The notes under the pieces were generated by a model. That model made no database searches, was not told the origin of the DNA, and saw nothing but the letters and a program-made list of their open reading frames with translations. From positions 1-7,245 of the forward strand of contig CAJQMW010000362.1 in assembly GCA_905479535.1 (NCBI GenBank): a stretch of DNA of 7,245 nucleotides. The letters are read 5' to 3'. Of this stretch, positions 1-5,961 are shown in pieces. A program made the position numbers and the translations under genes. This stretch comes from an uncultured Maribacter sp. (lineage in GTDB: Bacteria; Bacteroidota; Bacteroidia; Flavobacteriales; Flavobacteriaceae). Numbering within the stretch: position 1 is the stretch's first letter; the number at the start of each line of letters is the position of its first letter.

Positions 1-506
1 ACTAAAGGTTTGGTGGTGAAATGCTCCCACATAAAATAATCGGCTCTTTTATCCGTAAGGCCTGCAACGGCACCCTCCAAATTATTGATGATTTCGAACT
101 TCAACGCTGCCGGGTCCCAACCTTGATTTTCCGCATTTACAAAAGCCATTAGGTGACTACCGCTACCATAACGGCTTATCGCCGCTTTTGTACCCTGTAA
201 ATCACGTATGGTTTTAAAATTGCTATCCGCAGCGACATGAATTCCCCATAATAGGGGAGTGGCTATATATTCTTGGATGATTTTTGACGGGTTCCCCTCC
301 GTAATACTCTTTACGATACCTTCGGTAAGGATTATGGCGAGATCCGTTTCTTCCTCTGTCAACATCTGGCACATTTTACCGGTCCCTTCGGTAATATCCG
401 TCCATTGTAAATCGATTCCCCTTTCCGCAAAAGCACCTTCTTCCAGAGCAAGGTGCCATGGTAGGTTAAAATGTTCCGGAACCCCCATTATCCTAACTTT
501 TTTCAT
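1..506 (-). CDS. ABC-type substrate-binding-like protein (NMT1/THI5-like fold), no signal peptide, partial
   Basis: The first 168 residues are present; the gene runs off the left edge. It starts MKKVRIMGVPEHFNLPWHLA, followed by LEEGAFAERGIDLQW (21-35) and GTGKMCQMLTEEETDLAI (41-58). This is the first lobe of the nitrate/sulfonate/thiamine-precursor type of periplasmic-binding fold: beta strand, helix of the 'A..eGfF...Gidv' type, then a segment testing for ligand. TPLLWGIHVAADSNFKTIRDLQGTKAAISRYGSGSH (83-118) fits the hinge and the 'dLkGK.iav...gs' element. There is no hydrophobic N-terminal signal and no lipobox Cys, so the protein is probably cytoplasmic, unlike a true transporter component. 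The ATG at 506 is chosen because Met1-Lys2 begin the first strand; the next Met (residue 7) would cut it. The start lies 14 nt inside the end of ppk1, which suggests translational coupling. No permease or ATPase gene is visible. The ligand is unknown. Confidence 0.8.
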   Translation of the reverse strand, partial: MKKVRIMGVPEHFNLPWHLALEEGAFAERGIDLQWTDITEGTGKMCQMLTEEETDLAIILTEGIVKSITEGNPSKIIQEYIATPLLWGIHVAADSNFKTIRDLQGTKAAISRYGSGSHLMAFVNAENQGWDPAALKFEIINNLEGAVAGLTDKRADYFMWEHFTTKPL

Positions 507-2532
507 CAATCTTAGCTTTTAGATACTCATAAATAGCATATTGTGATCGTATGGCAGGTTCATTTTCTGATGTCTTTACACGTTTATTCGTGTTCGCGTC
601 ATCCAAAACCCTTGCCTTTGCAGTATCGTTTAACTGCAGGTTCAATATTTCCTTTAGCTCGGTAAACACTTTATCATCCAAAATGGGAGTCAGCACTTCA
701 ATGCGCCTATCCAAATTACGTGTCATCCAGTCCGCCGAACCCATATACATTTTCTCCTTCCCGCCATTTTCAAACAGGTAAATGCGACCGTGCTCAAGAA
801 AACGGTCCACAATACTGGTGATAAAGGGGTAAACCAATTCTTTTTCCTTGCCCAAGGAATCGTAAAGAAAGCAACAGAAACCACGGACCAGAAGCCTTAC
901 CTCCACACCCGCTTCACACGCCCTGTACAATGCGGAAATCATTTCTTTGTCCTCTAGACTGTTCATTTTCGCCGTAATACATGCTTTCTCCCCTCTTTTT
1001 GTAGCATCTATCTCATTTTGAATCAAGTTCATGAAAGTCATTCTGGTGGTAAAGGGGGAAACCATGAGTTTCTTAAGCTTGGGAATGATCAACTTGCGTT
1101 CCAGTACCTCAAAAACTTGTTTTAGATCATTGGTGATTTTTTCATGGACCGTAAACAATCCGTGGTCACAATAAATCCGAGCGGTTTTCGCGTTAAAATT
1201 CCCTGTACCTATGTAGGCGTAACTACATGTCTCGTCGCCCTCTTTACGGTCGATCATCAATATTTTGGAATGTACCTTTATGTTGGGAACGCTAAAAATT
1301 ACTTTGGCACCCTTCTCTTCAAAAATCCGACCCCATTTGATGTTGTTCTTCTCATCGAAACGCGCCTGAGCTTCTACAAATAAGGTTACTTTCTTCCCGT
1401 TTTCCAAGGCTTTGAGCAGCGCATCGGACAACACAGAGGTTTTCGCCATGCGATAAATCGTCATGCGGATCTGTGTTACCTCAGGATCCAGCGCAGCGCT
1501 TTTGATGAAGTTCTCGACCACGGCAAAATCCTGATAAGGAAAATGTATCAGCTGATCTTTAGCTTTAATCGCTCTGAAAATATCATTCGTAAACGCTAGT
1601 ACCGGATGTTTTAATGGGGGTTTGTCCTCGTATTGTAAGTTTTATGTTCCCTCGGGCCTTGGAAAATCAAAGAAGTCCGACGAATTATGATAAACTCCTC
1701 CTTTTAAGAGATCTAGTTCCGCCAAATGGAGCAAATCTTTCAACCGATTCCGTAGCCAATCTGGCATATTAGCATCATAGAGGAGACGGGTAGGCTGGCC
1801 TGACTTCCGCTTGTCCAAAGAGGCATATATTTTTTCTACTAAGGCATTATCGGTATAGTCATCTTCCAAGTAAAGCTCGGCATCCCTGGACATTTTTATG
1901 GCATAGCATCCGGTTGCAGGTTTATCCGGGAATAACTGTTTTATATGGAGTTTAAGGATATCGTCCAGATAAACATATTGATGCCCAGCACCTGGAATTT
2001 CATGAAAGCGGGCTATTTCGTTCGAGGGTATTAGCAATAGACTAAAACTTTGGTCAGGATGGGCTACAGTGAGGTACAGTTGGCCGTCCTTTAGCCGAGA
2101 AACCGTTTTATCATCTATAATTCCGCAATATTGTAGTATCTCTCTTTGGAACAAGTCATCTAGGTAGTCCCGCTGTTGTTGGTTCAGTCGGTCGATTTTT
2201 CTGATATGTATGTCGTGTTTTTCCAATGCGGAAACCGTTTCTTGTATTACGCTACCAAAATGCTCTTGTTGATCGGCGACGATGTGCAAAACCGTTTTAA
2301 GTGTCTTGCTTGCCTTGGACATCAACTTTTTTCTCAGCTTTTTCTTGATGTTCTTAATTTGGCGCAGTTGCGAAACACGCACCCTAAAGAACTCGTCCAA
2401 GTTTGATGAAAAAATAGCGAGGAACTTTAACCTTTCCAGTAAGGGAGTGGACTCATCTTCGGCCTCCAGAAGCACCCTCTCGTTAAAATAGAGCCAATTG
2501 ATGTCCCGATGTTTGAAAACATTCTTTTTCAT
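493..2532 (-). pseudogene. ppk1: polyphosphate kinase 1 (PPK1), interrupted by one in-frame TAA
   Basis: PPK1 reversibly moves the gamma-phosphate of ATP onto polyphosphate. The frame is 680 codons including the terminal TAG, close to the usual 690-residue family length, but codon 297 (1644-1642) is TAA. The N-terminal part is typical: INWLYFNERVLLEA, then LLERLKFLAIFSSNLDEFFRVRV. After the stop the same frame resumes at once with NLQYEDKPPLKHPVLAF and continues to the end. Catalytic features, numbered through the stop, are intact: Arg361 (IYR), Arg391 (EAQARFDEKNNIKW), His421 (KVHSKILMID, the phosphohistidine equivalent to E. coli His435), TGNFNAKTARIY, and His581 (FLEHGRIYLFENGG, equivalent to E. 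coli His592). The stop falls near the boundary between the head (H) domain and the first catalytic domain (C1), so the short product would have the N and H domains but no active site. The 3' open part has no Met near the stop; its first start-like codon is a GTG at 1521. There is no frameshift, so the lesion is one substitution or a read error. If the error reading is right, this is an ordinary ppk1. Confidence 0.9.
1642..1644 (-). other. premature in-frame stop codon (TAA) within ppk1
   Basis: The reading is PRPEGT-stop-NLQYEDK, from GGA ACA TAA AAC TTA on the minus strand. The frames on both sides are identical (120 nt between this stop and the GTG at 1521), so no insertion or deletion is needed. 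A single base change from AAA, CAA, GAA, TTA, TCA, TAC or TAT would give it. Two neighbours, the nucleoside phosphorylase and the YciH homologue, end with TAA, so UAA acts as a stop in this genome. Confidence 0.93.
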
Positions 2533-2545
2533 GGAAGAATTTCAT

Positions 2546-2579
2546 CAAAAATAGTTATTCTTAAAGGAAGATACAGCAA
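2546..2579 (-). promoter_or_regulatory. candidate Bacteroidota-type promoter for ppk1
   Basis: In the 96-bp gap ahead of ppk1 the minus strand carries TATTTTTG (2553-2546), an exact match to the TAnnTTTG -7 element. A TTG (2579-2577) lies 23 nt upstream, at the long limit of the accepted -33 spacing. The predicted leader would be under about 10 nt, unusually short, so ppk1 may equally be read through from the phosphorylase gene. I see no hairpin terminator in this gap. Confidence 0.3.
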
Positions 2580-2628
2580 CAAATCGTTAAGCAAGGTAGG
2601 TTTACTTAAAGCCAGATTTTCAAAGGAG

Positions 2629-3504
2629 TTAAGAACGTTTGGTTAGCCGCTCTAAAGTGAATTTAATGAGGTCGGTTATCGATTTTGAAGGGTTTTTTGA
2701 AAACTCCCCGGTCGCCCTGTTGGCCAAGATGCAATTTAGGGAGACCGCTTCATGACCCAGCAATTTGGAAAGGGCATATATTCCGGATGTTTCCATTTCC
2801 AGGTTGGTAATCTGCCTATTTTCATGACTAAAACCTGATATTTTCTGAATGAAACCTCCATCGCCGGGGGCAAGTCTCAGCTGTCTTCCCTGTGGTCCGT
2901 AAAACCCCGTACATGTTGCGGTAAACCCTAATCGTATACGATTATCGATAAAGTAAGGGCCTAAATTTTTGGAGAATTCCGTGATATAAGGACGTGCTTT
3001 ATCACTGGACCACTTCGTTTGTTCCATAAAGGCATCTTCCATTTCGGAATGGAGGCCATTCTCGTTTTTATAAAAGTGTAAAAGTCCATCAAACCCGATG
3101 GCATATTGACTCATGAGAAAGGAATCGATTGGAATATCCGGCTGAATGGCCCCGGAGGTGCCAATACGCACAATTCGAAATCGTATACGATTTTTGTTTA
3201 TGGTTCTGGTCTTAAAATCGATGTTGACAAGGGCGTCCAGCTCGTTCAGAACGATATCAATATTGTCCGTTCCGATACCGGTGGATATCACACTCAAACG
3301 TTTACCATTTAGGATACCCGTATGCGTCAAAAACTCTCTTTTTCCTTTCTTTATTTCTATGGAATCGAAATGCTTGGACACTTCGAGAACCCGTTCCGGG
3401 TCACCCACAGTGATTATGGTGTCCGCTATATCGGCTGGAATAAGGTTGAGGTGGTAAATACTGCCATCAGTATTCAGAATAAGCTCAGAGGGGCTTAATT
3501 GCAT
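2629..3504 (-). CDS. nucleoside phosphorylase, uridine-phosphorylase-like (PNP/UDP family)
   Basis: A 291-residue cytoplasmic enzyme expected to cleave a nucleoside with phosphate into base and ribose-1-phosphate. Motifs in order: VGDPERV (33-39, the phosphate-binding loop Gly and Arg), STGIGTDN (74-81), IVRIGTSGAIQPDIP (111-125, second phosphate-binding Arg), FYGPQGRQ (201-208), NLEMETSGIYALSKLLG (234-250, the EMET ribose-binding element), and LANRATGEF (260-268). In E. coli uridine phosphorylase the FYPGQERYD segment supplies Gln and Arg to the uracil ring; here Q205-G-R207 keeps that Q-x-R spacing, which suggests a pyrimidine rather than purine substrate, but this is inference. The protein is longer than E. 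coli Udp (about 250 residues), with an extra N-terminal stretch and an insert around 95-110. The ATG at 3504 lies 1 nt behind the DUF1835 stop, so the two are almost certainly co-translated. The stop is TAA. Confidence 0.92.
   Translation of the reverse strand: MQLSPSELILNTDGSIYHLNLIPADIADTIITVGDPERVLEVSKHFDSIEIKKGKREFLTHTGILNGKRLSVISTGIGTDNIDIVLNELDALVNIDFKTRTINKNRIRFRIVRIGTSGAIQPDIPIDSFLMSQYAIGFDGLLHFYKNENGLHSEMEDAFMEQTKWSSDKARPYITEFSKNLGPYFIDNRIRLGFTATCTGFYGPQGRQLRLAPGDGGFIQKISGFSHENRQITNLEMETSGIYALSKLLGHEAVSLNCILANRATGEFSKNPSKSITDLIKFTLERLTKRS
2929..2944. repeat. perfect 16-bp palindrome, copy 1, inside the nucleoside phosphorylase gene
   Basis: The sequence taatcgtatacgatta reads the same on both strands. 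Its 14-bp core, aatcgtatacgatt, recurs in copy 2. On the coding strand it specifies Asn-Arg-Ile-Arg (residues 188-191), so protein constraint may explain part of the match. Confidence 0.85.
3178..3193. repeat. perfect 16-bp palindrome, copy 2, inside the nucleoside phosphorylase gene
   Basis: The sequence aaatcgtatacgattt is a perfect palindrome with the same 14-bp core as copy 1. It lies 249 bp (exactly 83 codons) away in the same reading phase, and it also encodes Asn-Arg-Ile-Arg (residues 105-108) with identical codons AAT CGT ATA CGA. Confidence 0.85.
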
Positions 3505-3505
3505 G

Positions 3506-4438
3506 CTATAACTTAAGAATACGGTTGGATTCCGTGTTGTAGAGGAAATTGTATTTTAAGGAGCCGCCTAAGTACACGTCGTTATCACGGATATAGGAGT
3601 AGTAATTTGTTTTTCCCTCTAATATTTCTTTTCCCTTTTTAGAAAGGCGTACAGGATTAAAATTGGTGAATAGCGGTTTAAGCCTGCCCAAAGCACGTTC
3701 GTACTGCGAATCTCCAAAACCAAGATTACCTTGATTTTGTAGTATGGTACCTAGAAAATCTGTCTTAGACCTCGGCTTTTTAACCAGACCAAGTTTGAGG
3801 ATGTTGTTTTCCATCTCATTTAATCCGTTAGCTATGCTGGGAAACCTCTTTAAATGGGATTTTATGGCGTCGCCCAGGTAATCGAACTGAAAATCCTCAT
3901 AGTCGGAAAGGTTTTCCAGACGTATTGGATTGTTGCTGCAATACAATTGCCATACGTAATCCGCATATTCTATATCATCTTGGGAAAGTACTTTTTTATT
4001 TCTGTAAAGCGAGAGCAATTGCTCGTCCGTTAGCTCGTTTAAGCTGTAGAGTTTATCACTTTCGTCCTCTTTTCCACTACAGACCAAAGAAATTTCGGCA
4101 TATTTCCTATTCGCCAACAGCCAACTAATGACGGCGAGCATATTTATTTGACAAAAAAGGTCGTACTCGAACCAAAGTACAATCTGGTCCTGCTGTTTAT
4201 GGTTGCAAAGCGATCTATATTCTTTTAAAGTCTTCTCTATAAACCAAGATTTAGAAATTTTGTAGTTCTTGTGAAGAAATTCATAGCGTGTCTTCCAGAA
4301 GGACTCACTCCCAACATTTGTTAGGGTTTCGCCCTCACAGAGCATTTCACGCCAAGTAATGACGTCCCCTTGTAAATTTAAATCGTTAAGACGTTTCGTG
4401 AAACTATCTCCATTGGTAATATGTAGAAGGGAACTCAT
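3506..4438 (-). CDS. DUF1835 domain-containing protein
   Basis: A 310-residue soluble protein of unknown function from the ATG at 4438. The N-terminus SSLLHITNGDSFTKRL (2-17), followed by GDVITWREMLCEG (24-36), is the characteristic DUF1835 opening (LHI.NGDs / GdvlpWrd.L.eGP). QDQIVLWFEYDLFCQINMLAVISWL (84-108) and ISLVCSGKED (116-125) fit the rest of that domain. The C-terminal half is helical, then GFGDSQYERALGRLKPLF and RLSKKGKEILEGKTNYYSYI (up to about residue 280) resemble a winged-helix-like end, with LGGSLKYNFLYN near the terminus. An in-frame TTG at 4447 would add three residues; the ATG is preferred because the conserved strand begins right after it and ATG is the commoner start. No signal peptide or membrane segment is visible. 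Its stop is 1 nt before the phosphorylase ATG. The biochemical role is not known to me. Confidence 0.85.
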   Translation of the reverse strand: MSSLLHITNGDSFTKRLNDLNLQGDVITWREMLCEGETLTNVGSESFWKTRYEFLHKNYKISKSWFIEKTLKEYRSLCNHKQQDQIVLWFEYDLFCQINMLAVISWLLANRKYAEISLVCSGKEDESDKLYSLNELTDEQLLSLYRNKKVLSQDDIEYADYVWQLYCSNNPIRLENLSDYEDFQFDYLGDAIKSHLKRFPSIANGLNEMENNILKLGLVKKPRSKTDFLGTILQNQGNLGFGDSQYERALGRLKPLFTNFNPVRLSKKGKEILEGKTNYYSYIRDNDVYLGGSLKYNFLYNTESNRILKL

Positions 4439-4465
4439 TTCCAGCAAGGTTTAGGTTCTGACTTA

Positions 4466-4494
4466 TAAAAGTAACATTAAAAGTAAAAAAACAA
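4466..4494 (-). promoter_or_regulatory. candidate promoter for the DUF1835-phosphorylase pair
   Basis: On the minus strand a TTG (4494-4492) is followed after 18 nt by TACTTTTA (4473-4466), which matches TAnnTTTG except for the last base. The implied leader to the ATG at 4438 is about 20 nt. The region is very A/T-rich, so a chance match is quite possible. Confidence 0.35.
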
Positions 4495-4517
4495 AATAAT
4501 TTAACAGAAATCCACGC

Positions 4518-4534
4518 AACCCATGCAGTGGGTT
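4518..4534 (-). other. small hairpin downstream of the YciH homologue gene
   Basis: A 6-bp inverted repeat, aaccca / tgggtt, encloses a 5-nt loop, 18 nt after the TAA of the upstream gene. On the transcript strand no U-run follows immediately; the T-rich stretch comes about 25 nt later. It is a hairpin by sequence, but a terminator role is not well supported. Confidence 0.3.
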
Positions 4535-4551
4535 CGCTTTTAACCTAATGA

Positions 4552-4881
4552 TTAACCACCGACCCTTTTAACATTAAAGCCCTTGGCTTTCAAAATTTCC
4601 ATGATTTTATCCCGATAATCGCCTTGAATAATAATCTTATCATCCTTAAAACTGCCACCCACGCTCAGTCTTGTCTTTAATTCCTTGGCAAGTTTTTTAA
4701 AATCGGTATCCGCACCGGTGTAACCCTCTAAGATGGTAATGGGCTTTCCCTTTCGTTTTTCGTATTTACAGATAATAGGGTCATCTTGGAGCCAAATCCC
4801 CTGTTTGTGTTCTTTTACAGAAGTATCCTCTTCCGGTTCGTGGTCCGGGAATAGGTTCTTGAGTTGGTCTTTGAGATCCAT
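4552..4881 (-). CDS. yciH: SUI1/YciH-family translation initiation factor homologue
   Basis: A 109-residue bacterial eIF1 (SUI1) homologue. The C-terminal SUI1 domain (about 40-109) shows KRKGKPITILEGYTG (42-56), KKLAKELKTRLSVGGS (62-77), IIIQGDYRDKIMEILKAKG (83-101) and the closing FNVKRVGG. These are the family's basic strand, 'L.K.LK..lgvGGs.kd', 'i.iQGd.rdki...L...Gf.vkr.Gg' features. The N-terminal 40 residues are an acidic, charged extension of the kind common in Bacteroidota members. In E. coli, YciH is non-essential and is thought to bind the small ribosomal subunit and affect initiation fidelity or stress translation; a similar role here is inferred. The ATG at 4881 follows the oxygenase stop by only 3 nt, so the two genes form a co-transcribed pair. 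It ends in TAA. Confidence 0.93.
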   Translation of the reverse strand: MDLKDQLKNLFPDHEPEEDTSVKEHKQGIWLQDDPIICKYEKRKGKPITILEGYTGADTDFKKLAKELKTRLSVGGSFKDDKIIIQGDYRDKIMEILKAKGFNVKRVGG

Positions 4882-4884
4882 TGT

Positions 4885-5835
4885 CTATTTCTTAATCAAT
4901 CCAAGATCAATAAGTCTTTCGTGTAAAAACTCTCCAGCCGTAATATCCTGAAATTGTTTCGGATGTTCTTCATCGATACAGTTTTCCAAACAGTTCAAGG
5001 GCATTTCGCTAATGGGGTGCATAAAGAACGGCACGGAATACCTGGAGGTTCCCCATAATTCCTTAGGCGGATTCACAACTTGATGTATGGTGGACTTCAA
5101 TTTGTTGTTGGATAGTCGGGACAGCATATCGCCAACATTGATCATAAGCTGATCGGGTCTGGCAATGGCATCTACCCATTCCCCTTTATGGTTTTTGACC
5201 TGAAGCCCTTTTCCATGGGCTCCCATGAGTAGCGTAATTAAATTGATGTCTCCGTGGGCCGCAGCTCGCACGGCGTTTTTGGGCTCAGAGGTAATGGGTG
5301 GATAATGGATGGGACGTAGAATTGAGTTTCCGTTGGTGATAAATTCATCAAAATAGGTTTCCTCCAATTTCAAATGAAGCGCCAAGGCTCGCAAAACGTA
5401 CCGAGCCGTTTTTTCCAGCATCTTAAAGGTCTCTTTTCCGACTTCATTGAATTTTGGAAGCTCCTTAACGATAACGTTATCCGGGTATTCCGCTTCTAGC
5501 TTCGGATTATCGGTTACATACTGCCCAAAATGCCAAAATTCCTTTAAATCGCCTTCTTTCCGGCCTTTTGCGTGTTCCTTTCCAAAGGAAGTGTACCCAC
5601 GCTGTCCACCAATTCCTTCAATCTCGTAACCATTCTTGACGTCCTGTGGTAAATCGAAAAACTTTTTTATTTCATCATATAGATTCTCCACCAATTCTTC
5701 TGAAAGAAAGTGACCGCCTAAGGCGACAAAACCAATATCCTCAAAGGCTTGACCGATTTCATCGATAAACTTTTGTTTTCTTTTCGGGTCTCCCGATATA
5801 AAGTCGGACAGGTCCACGCTAGGTACCAAACTCAT
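4885..5835 (-). CDS. isopenicillin-N-synthase-family Fe(II)/2-oxoglutarate-dependent oxygenase
   Basis: A 316-residue soluble non-haem iron oxygenase. The N-terminal DIOX_N domain (about 4-115) has VPSVDLSDFISGD, GQAFEDIGFVALGGH (28-42) and FFDLPQDVKNGYE. The catalytic 2OG-FeII domain (about 165-275) keeps the facial triad: His194 and Asp196 in AAAHGDINLITLLMG, and His251 in STIHQVVNPP. The R265-x-S267 pair (SRYSVPFF) binds the C5 carboxylate of 2-oxoglutarate in relatives. LQVKNHKGEWVDA and LMINVGDMLSRLSNNKLKST are classic elements between them. The triad and RxS pair predict an active 2-oxoglutarate-using enzyme; true isopenicillin N synthase does not use 2-oxoglutarate, and no beta-lactam genes are nearby, so the substrate is unknown. 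The ATG at 5835 is the first gene start left of the divergent promoter region, and the strand 'VPSVDLS' follows at once. It lies 3 nt ahead of the YciH gene. Confidence 0.92.
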   Translation of the reverse strand: MSLVPSVDLSDFISGDPKRKQKFIDEIGQAFEDIGFVALGGHFLSEELVENLYDEIKKFFDLPQDVKNGYEIEGIGGQRGYTSFGKEHAKGRKEGDLKEFWHFGQYVTDNPKLEAEYPDNVIVKELPKFNEVGKETFKMLEKTARYVLRALALHLKLEETYFDEFITNGNSILRPIHYPPITSEPKNAVRAAAHGDINLITLLMGAHGKGLQVKNHKGEWVDAIARPDQLMINVGDMLSRLSNNKLKSTIHQVVNPPKELWGTSRYSVPFFMHPISEMPLNCLENCIDEEHPKQFQDITAGEFLHERLIDLGLIKK

Positions 5836-5857
5836 GCTGCTTTTTTAATTATTTCTG

Positions 5858-5865
5858 TAAAATTA
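5858..5865 (-). promoter_or_regulatory. weak candidate -7 element for the oxygenase-yciH pair
   Basis: TAATTTTA on the minus strand matches TAnnTTTG except at the last base and would give a leader of roughly 15-20 nt before the ATG at 5835. No TTG stands at the expected -33 distance, so support is weak. It belongs to the 126-bp divergent gap (5836-5961). Confidence 0.25.
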
Positions 5866-5902
5866 CGAAATATTGCGTAGTTGATGGGGTCTAATGTTAT
5901 TA

Positions 5903-5930
5903 TTGCTGCGATGCTTTTTTGTTACATTTA
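5903..5930 (+). promoter_or_regulatory. candidate promoter for the fused E1 gene
   Basis: TTG (5903-5905) and TACATTTA (5923-5930) are separated by 17 nt, fitting the Bacteroidota TTG / TAnnTTTG pattern with one mismatch at the final base. The implied transcript start near 5937 gives a leader of about 25 nt to the ATG at 5962. The start itself has an A/T-rich upstream and no Shine-Dalgarno, as is usual in this phylum. Confidence 0.5.
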
Positions 5931-5961
5931 CGTCGGCTTACGAAACAAGCTTTTTATACCT

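Noticed and set aside
493..1521. The C-terminal half of PPK1 as a separate gene starting at GTG 1521
   Set aside because: The same frame is open back to the TAA at 1644 and encodes PPK1-like sequence there (NLQYEDKPPLKHPVL). The GTG lies within a conserved stretch and has no sign of a start site.
1642..1644. UAA reassigned to an amino acid in this genome
   Set aside because: The nucleoside phosphorylase and the YciH homologue both end at natural positions with TAA.
1630..1660. A frameshift in ppk1, or programmed frameshifting
   Set aside because: The frame is identical before and after the stop, so a shift would not restore it.
4439..4447. TTG at 4447 as the DUF1835 protein start
   Set aside because: It adds only three non-conserved residues; the ATG at 4438 sits directly before the conserved first strand.
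4518..4534. Rho-independent terminator after the YciH homologue
   Set aside because: The stem is only 6 bp and no U-run follows directly; kept as a plain hairpin.
5470..5481. 12-bp palindrome gataacgttatc inside the oxygenase gene
   Set aside because: Single copy, inside coding sequence, of a length expected to turn up now and then by chance.
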